Below are positions 56,426 through 64,000 of a stretch of DNA of 64,000 nt, one piece after another; within the stretch, counting starts at the first letter, position 1; every line of letters starts with the position of its first letter. This DNA is from Bacteroidales bacterium UBA4179. GTDB lineage: Bacteria > Bacteroidota > Bacteroidia > Bacteroidales > Dysgonomonadaceae. The position numbers were made by a program, and so were the translations under genes. The notes under the pieces were generated by a model, which was not told the DNA's origin, did not search any database, and was given only the letters and a program-made list of their open reading frames with translations. The DNA is taken from the NCBI GenBank assembly GCA_002381125.1, contig DFUT01000042.1:1-64000 (forward strand), read 5' to 3'.

Positions 56426-58720
56426 CTACCTCTTTTCATTCGAAAAGGAATAGGGAAAATCAGCAGGTTGAACGCCTCGTTTGTAATTGGGCTTGTCGGA
56501 CATCGTCATTTCAATTTGCGCTCCCTTTGTCAGATCTTCATGAGTAAAATAATTTTTTGAATACGATTCTCTGTTCAGCTTGATATCCGCTATATAGCGT
56601 TTCGATGCTTCATTATCTGCAGCATGAATGGTAACGACTTCCCCATTCTCCAACGTAATGTTTATTTTATTGAACAACGGCGAACCAATGACATACTCGT
56701 TACTTCCCGGACAAACGGGATAAAATCCCATCGCGGAAAATACATACCACGCCGAGGTTTGCCCGTTATCCTCATCGCCACAATATCCATCGGGAGCAGG
56801 CGTGTAAAGCCGATCCATCACTTCACGTACCCAATATTGAGTCTTCCAAGGCTCACCGGCATAATCATACAGATAAATCATGTGTTGAATAGGCTGATTG
56901 CCATGAGCATACTGACCCATGTTCATGACCTGCATTTCGCGAATTTCGTGAATCACGCCACCATAATAACTCGCATCGAAAACAGGCGGCATGATAAATA
57001 CGGAATCCAGCATCGTCACGAACTCCTTCGCTCCTCCCATCAAATCGATCAACCCTTGTGGATCGTGAAAAACCGACCACGTATAATGCCAACTGTTGCC
57101 CTCGGTGAAAGCATCTCCCCACTTGAAGGGACTGAAAGGCGATTGAAAGGTCCCGTCTTCATTCCGTCCCCGCATGAGTTTGTATTCGGGTGAATATAGA
57201 TTTCGGTAGTTTTGACAACGTTTGGCGTAAAGATCGATCTCTTTTTGAGGACGATTCAATGCTTTGGCAAGTTGATGGATCGTCCAATCGTCATACGCAT
57301 ACTCCAATGTGCGAGCAGCACTTTCGTTGATGCCCACATCGTATGGCACATAGCCCAATCGGTTGTAGTATTCGTAACCCAAACGTCCGGTAGAAGAAAC
57401 CGTAGGGTGAACACTGTTTGCGCCGTGCAGAACCGCTTCGTATAGCGTTTCGATATCGTATCCGCGAAGTCCTTTCAGATAGGCATCGGCAACAACCGAC
57501 GCCGAGTTATTCCCGACCATGCATCCCCGATGACCCGGACTTGCCCATTCGGGAAGGAATCCACTTTCTTTGTATGTATTGGCCAATCCTTCCTGAATTT
57601 CCCTGTTTACCGAAGGATACACCAGATTCAACAAGGGGAACAACGCACGGAACGTATCCCAAAAACCGGTATCGGTGTACATGTACCCGGGAAGTACTTG
57701 ACCATTATACGGACTGTAATGGATAATTTTCCCCGTTGCGTCTTTCTCGTAAAGTTTGCGAGGGAAAAGGGTGGAACGATACAGCGCCGAATAAAACGTA
57801 CGTTTCTGATCGAGATTGCCGCCTTCTATCTCTATCTTGCCCAATACCTCGTTCCACGCTTTTCTTCCTTCTTGCTTTACGGTTTCGAAATCTTTCCCCG
57901 ATACTTCTTTTAAATTCTGCCATGCTTGTTCGTAACCGATAAACGAAGAAGCTACATGGGCCACTACTTTTTCGCCGCGCTTTTTCGTGGAAAAGCCGAT
58001 AAAAGCCGCAGCGTGATTAGCCTCACATGTTGTCGCATTTTCTTGAATCGTACCATTTCTTACCGTGCATCGATACGAAAAAGGTTTATCGAAAACGATA
58101 ACGAAATAATTTTTGAAATTCTCGGGAACCCCGCCGCTATTGCGTGTAGTGTAACCGATCACGGCATTTTTTTCGGGCAATATTTCCACGGCCGATCCCT
58201 TATCGAAAGCATCGATCAGCACATACGCCTTGTCCGTTTCGGGAAACGTGAAACGAAAAATTGCCGCTCTGTCGGATGGGGTTATTTCTGTCGTGATATC
58301 GTAGTCGGCCAAATAAACACTGTAATAATACGGTTTTGCGATCTCCGCTTTATGCGAAAACCAACTGGCACGTTTATCCTGATCGAACTCCGGTTTACCG
58401 GTCATGGGCATGATGGAAAACTGACCGTAATCGTTAATCCACGGGCTGGGTTGATGGGTTTGCTTGAAACCCCGAATTTTATCGGCATCGTATCGGTATT
58501 GCCACCCATCGCCCATTTTACCCGTTTGGGGCGTCCAGAAGTTCATTCCCCACGGAAGGGCAACAGCAGGATAGGTATTGCCGTTGGATAATTCGAATTT
58601 CGATTGCGTACCTACCAATATATTCACATAATCGACCGGCTCCATTTTCTTCTGAGCCGTAATCATGCCGACATTCATCCACACAACGGCCATTACCATC
58701 AAAACCGAGTTCTTTTTCAT
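56426..58720 (-). CDS. GH92 family alpha-mannosidase
   Basis: A 764-residue exported glycoside hydrolase with a signal peptide (about 1-22, GMITAQ). The N-terminal beta-sandwich (VDYVNILVGTQSKFELSNGNTYPAVALPWGMNFWTPQTG) and the catalytic (alpha/alpha)6 domain with GFWDTFRALFPLLNLVYP, HRGCMVGNNSASVVADAYLKG, PYDVGINESAARTLEYAYDDW and GYCGDEDNGQTSAWYVFSAMGFYPVCPGSNEYVIGSP mark GH92. These calcium-dependent exo-enzymes invert at alpha-mannosides, often alpha-1,2. It lies 12 bases downstream of the GH125 gene; together they can trim alpha-mannans or high-mannose N-glycans. No SusC/SusD pair is seen in the window. Confidence 0.95.
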   Translation of the reverse strand: MKKNSVLMVMAVVWMNVGMITAQKKMEPVDYVNILVGTQSKFELSNGNTYPAVALPWGMNFWTPQTGKMGDGWQYRYDADKIRGFKQTHQPSPWINDYGQFSIMPMTGKPEFDQDKRASWFSHKAEIAKPYYYSVYLADYDITTEITPSDRAAIFRFTFPETDKAYVLIDAFDKGSAVEILPEKNAVIGYTTRNSGGVPENFKNYFVIVFDKPFSYRCTVRNGTIQENATTCEANHAAAFIGFSTKKRGEKVVAHVASSFIGYEQAWQNLKEVSGKDFETVKQEGRKAWNEVLGKIEIEGGNLDQKRTFYSALYRSTLFPRKLYEKDATGKIIHYSPYNGQVLPGYMYTDTGFWDTFRALFPLLNLVYPSVNREIQEGLANTYKESGFLPEWASPGHRGCMVGNNSASVVADAYLKGLRGYDIETLYEAVLHGANSVHPTVSSTGRLGYEYYNRLGYVPYDVGINESAARTLEYAYDDWTIHQLAKALNRPQKEIDLYAKRCQNYRNLYSPEYKLMRGRNEDGTFQSPFSPFKWGDAFTEGNSWHYTWSVFHDPQGLIDLMGGAKEFVTMLDSVFIMPPVFDASYYGGVIHEIREMQVMNMGQYAHGNQPIQHMIYLYDYAGEPWKTQYWVREVMDRLYTPAPDGYCGDEDNGQTSAWYVFSAMGFYPVCPGSNEYVIGSPLFNKINITLENGEVVTIHAADNEASKRYIADIKLNRESYSKNYFTHEDLTKGAQIEMTMSDKPNYKRGVQPADFPYSFSNEKR

Positions 58721-58732
58721 CTTCGCAATTTT

Positions 58733-60181
58733 TTACAGTGAATTCAACAAATCGATCTTTCCTTCCTTTTCCAATTTCACAATCAATTCGCCAAACAAGG
58801 TGTTTGCCCATGCAAACCAACTGCGAGTGAATTTCGTAGGATCATCTTTATGAAAAGATTCATGCATAAATCCGGTATCCGCATCGGTATCGCGCAACAT
58901 TCTCAAGCAATATCCGATTTCATCGTCATCGGTAGCGGTTTCCGCACGCATGATGATGCTCATTGGCCAAATCATGTCGTACCCGATGTGAGGGCCACCG
59001 ATTCCTTCTGCAGCCTTACCTTTGAAAAAATAAGGATTGTTCTTGCTCAATACCAGTTTGCGGGTATTCCGATAAATGGGGTCGTTTATATCGACGCTGT
59101 TCAGATAAGGCATCGCCAAAAGGCTTGGCACATTGGCATCGTCCATAAAATACGTATTCCCAAAACCGTCCACTTCAAAAGCATACACCTTACCGAATTT
59201 CGGATGTTCGACAATGGCATACTCTTTAATGGCTGCTTCCACCTCATCGGCCAAAGCATTGCATTCATCGGCAAAAGCATTATCGCGGGTAACTTTTTTC
59301 GAAATTTCTGCCAATTGACGCAACGATACAATGGCAAACATATTGGAGGGGACAAGAAAACCGAACGTGGTGGCATCGTCGGAAGGACGGAAAGCAGAAA
59401 AAATAAGCCCCACGGGATTCACCGGATGGCCATAACCGTCATTGGGTACCGTATCGAGTGCGCGATCGGTAACCCGTAAAAAGCGGTAAGGTCCCAAGCC
59501 GTCTTTACGTTGTTGTTCTTTGAAAGTTTTTACGACCAACGCCATTGCTTTTTTCCAATCGGCATCGAAAACCGATGCATCGCCGGTCGTCTTCCAATAA
59601 TTATATGCCAAACGAATGGGATAACAAAGCGAATCGATTTCCCATTTACGTTCATGCAACATGGGTTTCATGTCGGTTTTATCGCTCATCCATTCGCCAT
59701 CGGGCTTGGGTTCGAAATTAAACGCATTGGCATAAGGGTCTATCAAAATACACTGCGTTTGCCGGTTAATTACACCCGCAATCATCTCTCGAAGATGCGA
59801 ATCCTCTTTCGTTAACGGCAAATAGGGCCAAACTTGCGCCGAAGAATCACGCAACCACATTGCATCGATATCGCCCGTAATCACAAACGTATCCGGTTTG
59901 CCGTTTCTTATTCCGAAATTCACCGTCGTATCCAACGTATTCGGAAAACAGTTTTCGAACATCCATCGCAATTTGGGATCGTTGATTTTCGATTTTACGC
60001 TTGCTATCGTTTTCTCTACCGCTTTGGAGGTAAATTTGCGATTTTCGGGAGCCGGGCGTTTCGATGTATACACTCGCTGTTGCGGGGTTTCGAATAACGA
60101 TGACGTTGCCCATGCCGGTTTTACGGCCAAAGCCGCAAGTCCCATTCCGGTTTTTTTAAGAAAATTTCTGCGTGTTGTCAT
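58733..60181 (-). CDS. GH125 family exo-alpha-mannosidase with Tat signal
   Basis: A 482-residue enzyme. N-terminus MTTRRNFLKKTGMGLAALAVKPAWATS is a twin-arginine signal (RR at 4-5), so export is in the folded state by the Tat machinery encoded at 15.4-16.9 kb. The body is an (alpha/alpha)6 barrel with GDIDAMWLRDSSAQVWPYL, YANAFNFEPKPDGEWMSDKTDMKP, HERKWEIDSLCYPIRLAYNYWKTTGD and GGPHIGYDMIWPMSIIMRAETATDDDEI. Characterised GH125 members cleave alpha-1,6-mannose. It is first in a two-gene operon with GH92. Confidence 0.94.
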   Translation of the reverse strand: MTTRRNFLKKTGMGLAALAVKPAWATSSLFETPQQRVYTSKRPAPENRKFTSKAVEKTIASVKSKINDPKLRWMFENCFPNTLDTTVNFGIRNGKPDTFVITGDIDAMWLRDSSAQVWPYLPLTKEDSHLREMIAGVINRQTQCILIDPYANAFNFEPKPDGEWMSDKTDMKPMLHERKWEIDSLCYPIRLAYNYWKTTGDASVFDADWKKAMALVVKTFKEQQRKDGLGPYRFLRVTDRALDTVPNDGYGHPVNPVGLIFSAFRPSDDATTFGFLVPSNMFAIVSLRQLAEISKKVTRDNAFADECNALADEVEAAIKEYAIVEHPKFGKVYAFEVDGFGNTYFMDDANVPSLLAMPYLNSVDINDPIYRNTRKLVLSKNNPYFFKGKAAEGIGGPHIGYDMIWPMSIIMRAETATDDDEIGYCLRMLRDTDADTGFMHESFHKDDPTKFTRSWFAWANTLFGELIVKLEKEGKIDLLNSL

Positions 60182-60333
60182 ATGATTTTTTAAATTATCG
60201 ATTAAGATTGATAAATTTGCAGCTAAGATACAAAAACCTATTTTTCAAAAGAAAATAAAACGGGGGACAAGACAAATAAAGATTTTTTTCTGTAATTTCT
60301 CTGTATTTTTTCTTTTGTCGAGAGAAAAAAGTA

Positions 60334-60341
60334 TACCTTTG
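60334..60341 (+). promoter_or_regulatory. -7 promoter element for the nqr operon
   Basis: TACCTTTG at 60334-60341 with TTTG at 60314-60317 (16-base gap, short). The nqrA start is 108 bases downstream. The 267-base divergent region 60182-60448 shows nothing else distinct. Confidence 0.55.
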
Positions 60342-60448
60342 CACTTTAATCGAAAAATTTATTGACACAAAAAAACTTCGTGATGATAAATTGATTGATT
60401 GGTAATAGGTTAATCGAAAAATAATAGGGTTATTTATTTTTTATATAT

Positions 60449-61807
60449 ATGGCTGATCGAATAATAATTAAGAAAGGCTTGCAAATTCCTTTGTTGGGAG
60501 AACCCGACGAAGTGTTTCGTGGAACGGTCACAAGTGAATTTGTAAAAGTCTGTCCGGAAGATTTTCACGGCATTACCCCAAAAGTAGCCGTAAAAGTGAA
60601 TGATCGGGTAAAAGCAGGGGACGCATTGTTTTATGAGAAACGGCATCCCGAAATGCTGTTCGCCTCACCCGTAAGCGGAGTAGTTACTGCCATTGAACGA
60701 GGTGAAAAACGCAGAATTCTCAATTTTACCGTACAAGCCGATAAGGAAATTCAATATGAGAATTTTGGAAAAAAAGACGTTGCTTCCTTATCGCGGGACG
60801 AAGTGCAAAAATCGATTCTCGATGCCGGCATTTGGTTTTTGATCAAGCAACGTCCGTATGATGTAATCGCCAACCCCAAAAAAACTCCGCGCGATATTTT
60901 CGTAACGGGTTTCGACACGGCACCGCTCGCCCCTTCTTACGATCGTATTCTTGAAGGGCAAGAAGCCGATCTTCAAACCGGTTTGGATGCGTTAACCAAA
61001 CTTACGCCGGGAAAGGTTTATCTTTCCATCGGTCCTAAGACAACAAACAAAGGTCTGCGCGATGCTAAAAACGTAATCATTACCGAGTTTGATGGTCCCC
61101 ACCCTGCCGGAAACGTGGGCGTACATATCAATCACCTCGCGCCGGTCAACCGAGGAGAAACGGTATGGACATTAAACGCATTGGATGTGGCAATAATCGG
61201 CAGGCTTTTCAATAAGGGAGTGGTGGATTTGACCCGAACCATTGCTCTTACCGGTTCCGAAGTAAAGCAAACAGGATATTACAAAATGCTCATGGGAACG
61301 GAATTGAAGTCCATTTTCCAAAACAATGTTACGGAAGGAATTACCTTGCGCTACATTAGCGGTAACCCGCTTACAGGTACAAAAATCGACGAGAACGGCG
61401 TGTTGAGGGCATACCATTCGCAAGTTACCGTCATTCCCGAAGGAATAGAAACAATAGAACCGCTTGGATGGGCATCGCTATCGCCTAACCGTTACAGTGC
61501 AAGCTGTACTTATCCTCAATTCCTGAAAAATCCCCAAAAAAAATATCGATTGGATGCACGCATCAAAGGAGGACAACGCGCCATCATTATGTCGAACGAA
61601 TACGACAAAGTATTCCCTATGGATATTTTTCCCGAACAGCTGGTAAAAGCTACCATCGCATTCAATATCGAGAAAATGGAAAATTTAGGTATTTATGAAA
61701 TAGCTCCCGAGGATTTTGCGCTTTGCGAATTTGTGGACACCTCGAAACTGGAGCTGCAAAAAATCATTCGTACAGGACTCGATATGCTTCGCAAAGAAAT
61801 GGAATGA
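60449..61807 (+). CDS. nqrA: Na+-translocating NADH:quinone reductase subunit A
   Basis: A 452-residue NqrA, the peripheral cytoplasmic subunit that binds quinone and couples NADH oxidation to sodium export. Start GLQIPLLGEPDEVFRGTVTSEFVKVCPEDFHGITPKVAVKVNDRV and ASPVSGVVTAIERGEKRRILN form the first beta domain; VTGFDTAPLAPSYDRILEGQEADLQTGLDALTKLTPGKVYLSIGP the Rossmann-like centre; GPHPAGNVGVHINHLAPVNRGETVWTLNALDVAIIGRLFNKG the next block. First gene of nqrABC(D) here. Confidence 0.97.
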   Translation: MADRIIIKKGLQIPLLGEPDEVFRGTVTSEFVKVCPEDFHGITPKVAVKVNDRVKAGDALFYEKRHPEMLFASPVSGVVTAIERGEKRRILNFTVQADKEIQYENFGKKDVASLSRDEVQKSILDAGIWFLIKQRPYDVIANPKKTPRDIFVTGFDTAPLAPSYDRILEGQEADLQTGLDALTKLTPGKVYLSIGPKTTNKGLRDAKNVIITEFDGPHPAGNVGVHINHLAPVNRGETVWTLNALDVAIIGRLFNKGVVDLTRTIALTGSEVKQTGYYKMLMGTELKSIFQNNVTEGITLRYISGNPLTGTKIDENGVLRAYHSQVTVIPEGIETIEPLGWASLSPNRYSASCTYPQFLKNPQKKYRLDARIKGGQRAIIMSNEYDKVFPMDIFPEQLVKATIAFNIEKMENLGIYEIAPEDFALCEFVDTSKLELQKIIRTGLDMLRKEME

Positions 61808-61848
61808 TGCTTTATATATAATGTATAACATCTAAAAAATAAAACACA

Positions 61849-63093
61849 TTGAAAACATTAAAAAATTTTTTCGATAAAATAAGGCCCCTTTTCGAAGAAG
61901 GCGGAAAGTACCACTGGCTGCATTCCGTATACGATGGGTTCGAAACGTTTCTCTTTGTGCCCAATACAACTTCGAAATCGGGGGTACATATCCACGATTC
62001 TCGCGACACAAAACGTACAATGAGTATTGTAGTGGTCGCATTGATACCGGCATTGCTTTTCGGTATGTACAACGTAGGACTTCAACATTACATGGCCATC
62101 GGACAAGAAGTGGGTTTCTGGACCCGTTTCTTTTACGGATTTTTGGCCGTACTGCCTCAAATAGTTGTTTCGTATGTGGTAGGATTGGGTATTGAATTTA
62201 CGGCAGCTCAAATGAAAGGCGAGGAAATTGCCGAAGGATTTCTGGTCACAGGACTTCTCATACCCATGATTCTGCCTGTAAATACCCCCTTATGGATGAT
62301 TGCGTTGGCAACGGCTTTTGCTGTTATTTTTGCAAAAGAGGTATTCGGGGGTACGGGTTACAATATTTTCAACGTAGCACTGGTTGCGCGAGCATTTCTG
62401 TTTTTTGCCTACCCTTCCATGATGTCGGGAGATCGGGTTTTTGTACGTACCGGCGGCTCTTTTGGAATGGGTCGTCCTGAAATGGTGAATGGAATTGCCC
62501 AAACCATAGACGGTTTTTCGGGAGCCACGCCATTAGGGCAATTGGCTATTACCGACGCTCCTCACTTTGCTTCATTTGGATTTACCGGAGTAACGGGACA
62601 ACCGCTTACGCTGAGCGATATGTTCTGGGGATTCATTCCGGGATCGGTAGGCGAAGTATCTACTTTCGCTATTTTGTTGGGCGCAATTCTGCTCATTTCC
62701 ACCGGAGTTGGGAGTTGGAAAACCATGCTTTCCGTGTTTCTCGGCGGATTGTTTACAATTTCCATCGTTAATTTGTTTGCCGTCAATCCGATTATGGAAA
62801 TGCCCGCCCACTATCATTTTCTGCTGGGTGGATTTGCTTTTGGTGCCGTATTCATGGCCACCGATCCGGTCACTTCGGCAAGAACGGAAAAAGGAAAGTG
62901 GATACACGGTTTTTTAATCGGACTGCTTGCAATAACCATTCGGGTTTTCAATCCGGGATACCCTGAAGGAATGATGCTTGCCATACTGTTAATGAATGCT
63001 TTTGCTCCGCTTATCGATTTCTATGTGGTTGATGCCAACATCAAACGCCGTTTAAAGAGAGTCGAAGCCAAAAATGAAGTAAATAAAAAATAA
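61849..63093 (+). CDS. nqrB: Na+-translocating NADH:quinone reductase subunit B
   Basis: A 414-residue membrane subunit with about ten helices. The covalent FMN site is the SGAT motif at 224-227 (Thr227), as in other NqrB proteins. The start codon is TTG at 61849: an in-frame stop lies at 61840-61842 and no ATG is available, and the TTG start gives the family's normal N-terminus (MKTLKNFFDKIRPLFEEGGKYHWLHSVYDGFETFLFVP). The rare start may lower its translation relative to nqrA. Separated from nqrA by 41 bases and from nqrC by 4. Confidence 0.96.
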   Translation: MKTLKNFFDKIRPLFEEGGKYHWLHSVYDGFETFLFVPNTTSKSGVHIHDSRDTKRTMSIVVVALIPALLFGMYNVGLQHYMAIGQEVGFWTRFFYGFLAVLPQIVVSYVVGLGIEFTAAQMKGEEIAEGFLVTGLLIPMILPVNTPLWMIALATAFAVIFAKEVFGGTGYNIFNVALVARAFLFFAYPSMMSGDRVFVRTGGSFGMGRPEMVNGIAQTIDGFSGATPLGQLAITDAPHFASFGFTGVTGQPLTLSDMFWGFIPGSVGEVSTFAILLGAILLISTGVGSWKTMLSVFLGGLFTISIVNLFAVNPIMEMPAHYHFLLGGFAFGAVFMATDPVTSARTEKGKWIHGFLIGLLAITIRVFNPGYPEGMMLAILLMNAFAPLIDFYVVDANIKRRLKRVEAKNEVNKK

Positions 63094-63097
63094 AAAT

Positions 63098-63829
63098 ATG
63101 AATACTGAAAACAACGGTTATACGATTCTATATGCCTCAATAATGGTGATTATCGTTGCTATCGGATTAGCATTTACCCACCAAGTGCTGAGCGAAAAAC
63201 AAACAAAAAACGTCGAAATCGACAAAATGCAGCAAATTCTCCGATCGCTGCGCATCGATGTAAATCCCAATGAGGCTGAAACAAAATACAACGAATTGAT
63301 TAAAAATGCCTATCTGATCCGTCCCGATGGATCGAAAATAGAAGGCAGCGAAGGAACGGAAACAACCGACCCGGCTTTTACGACAGATATTGCAAAAGAC
63401 AAAAGCAAGGGACTTCCGGTTTTTGAAGCCGAAATAGACGGGGTTAAAAAATACGTTATCCCAATGGCGGGTAAAGGATTGTGGGGACCCATCTGGGGGT
63501 ACATTGCCATCGATGAAGATGGGAGCACGGTATATGGCGTGGATTTCAGCCATGCCGGAGAAACACCGGGGTTGGGTGCCGAAATCGTAAATCCAACTTT
63601 CAGAAAACAGTTTGAAGGAAAAGAACTGATAAAAGACGGAGAATTCAAATCCATTGCGGTAGTGAAAGCCGGACAAACGATTGAAGGACAAGATTATGTC
63701 GATGGAATTTCAGGAGGTACAATCACCAGCAAAGGTGTACACGCAATGCTGCTGAATAGCATTGGAGAATACAAAAACTTTTTACTCAAGTTGAATGCTG
63801 CTCACAAAAATGAGAGCGAAGAACAATAA
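63098..63829 (+). CDS. nqrC: Na+-translocating NADH:quinone reductase subunit C
   Basis: A 243-residue subunit: one N-terminal helix (about 9-28), then an extracytoplasmic FMN-binding domain. The covalent flavin site is at D-G-I-S-G-G-T (202-208, Thr208); the common version is SGAT, here SGGT. PMAGKGLWGPIWGYIAIDEDGSTVYGVDFSHAGETPGLGAEI is the other conserved block. Between nqrB and nqrD with 4 and 15 base gaps. Confidence 0.95.
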   Translation: MNTENNGYTILYASIMVIIVAIGLAFTHQVLSEKQTKNVEIDKMQQILRSLRIDVNPNEAETKYNELIKNAYLIRPDGSKIEGSEGTETTDPAFTTDIAKDKSKGLPVFEAEIDGVKKYVIPMAGKGLWGPIWGYIAIDEDGSTVYGVDFSHAGETPGLGAEIVNPTFRKQFEGKELIKDGEFKSIAVVKAGQTIEGQDYVDGISGGTITSKGVHAMLLNSIGEYKNFLLKLNAAHKNESEEQ

Positions 63830-63844
63830 AAAAATAGGAAGAAA

Positions 63845-64000
63845 ATGGCATTATCAAGCAAAACAAAAGCGGTTCTATTGGGTCCGCTAAATAAAAACAA
63901 CCCTATTGTTGTTCAAGTATTGGGCATCTGCTCGGCATTGGCCGTCACGTCCAAGCTTGAGCCGGCAATCGTAATGGCCATTGCCGTAACTATCGTAACA
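63845..64000 (+). CDS. nqrD: Na+-translocating NADH:quinone reductase subunit D (partial)
   Basis: The first 52 codons of NqrD, cut by the window end. [52 protein letters not shown] is the family's N-terminus and first two helices. nqrE and nqrF are expected next. Confidence 0.93.
   Translation, partial: MALSSKTKAVLLGPLNKNNPIVVQVLGICSALAVTSKLEPAIVMAIAVTIVT

Overview
The window looks like a chromosomal segment of an anaerobic, saccharolytic member of the Bacteroidales (Bacteroidota), perhaps close to Dysgonomonadaceae/Porphyromonadaceae. The grounds are: promoters of the Bacteroidota type (TAnnTTTG at -7, sometimes TTTG about 20 bases upstream), few Shine-Dalgarno sites, Bacteroidales family proteins (DUF4301, DUF6146, fused SecDF, the QxH-type dihydroorotase), a Na+-NQR operon, and mannose-directed glycoside hydrolases (GH92, GH125, GH130). 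Species assignment cannot be made from sequence reading alone.

Layout. 1-1.6 kb: a three-gene phage-type lysis cassette on the minus strand (holin-like, lysozyme-like, spanin-like lipoprotein), cut off from any visible phage by the window edge. 2-4 kb: dnaK with a perfect terminator. 4.2-6.9 kb: DUF4301 protein and an MFS transporter. 7.1-10.2 kb: a single-chain restriction-modification enzyme. 10.3-11.5 kb: HdeD-like membrane protein and DUF6146 lipoprotein. 11.7-15.4 kb: cbpA-cbpM-recN-rlmB. 15.4-16.9 kb: an unusual tatA-tatC-tatA set. 17-19.6 kb: a secreted EEP-family nuclease/phosphatase and pepD. 19.7-23.9 kb: a small membrane protein, Skp/OmpH, GT2, MarC and enolase. 24-29.8 kb: a glycan cluster with two GT4 enzymes (one fused to a helical-toroid domain) and two different GH130 proteins. 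29.9-31.5 kb: FtsE, DUF4870, VanZ. 31.7-39.8 kb: C-terminal processing protease, formate-THF ligase, UvrB, a zinc-ribbon membrane protein, GNAT, DgkA. 39.8-40.45 kb: a gene-free, repeat-rich stretch followed by tRNA-Gln. 40.6-42.6 kb: groL/groS. 42.9-46.5 kb: DUF2007, AI-2E-type permease and a metal-chelate ABC binding protein plus permease without an ATPase. 46.9-52.1 kb: M3 peptidase lipoprotein and SecDF. 52.3-55.5 kb: a GT, dihydroorotase and a dolichol-phosphate-mannose-synthase-like GT. 55.6 kb: initiator tRNA-Met. 55.9-60.2 kb: RlpA, then a GH92-GH125 alpha-mannosidase pair. 60.4-64 kb: nqrABC and the start of nqrD, running off the end.

Most genes are housekeeping: protein folding (DnaK, GroEL/ES, CbpA/CbpM), export (Tat, SecDF, Skp), DNA repair (RecN, UvrB), one-carbon and pyrimidine metabolism, and sodium-based energy conversion. 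The accessory interest lies in the lysis cassette, the solitary restriction-modification gene, the GT4/GH130 cluster, the Tat gene duplication together with a Tat-dependent alpha-mannosidase, and a dispersed short intergenic repeat shared by the gaps near 11.6 and 40.1 kb.
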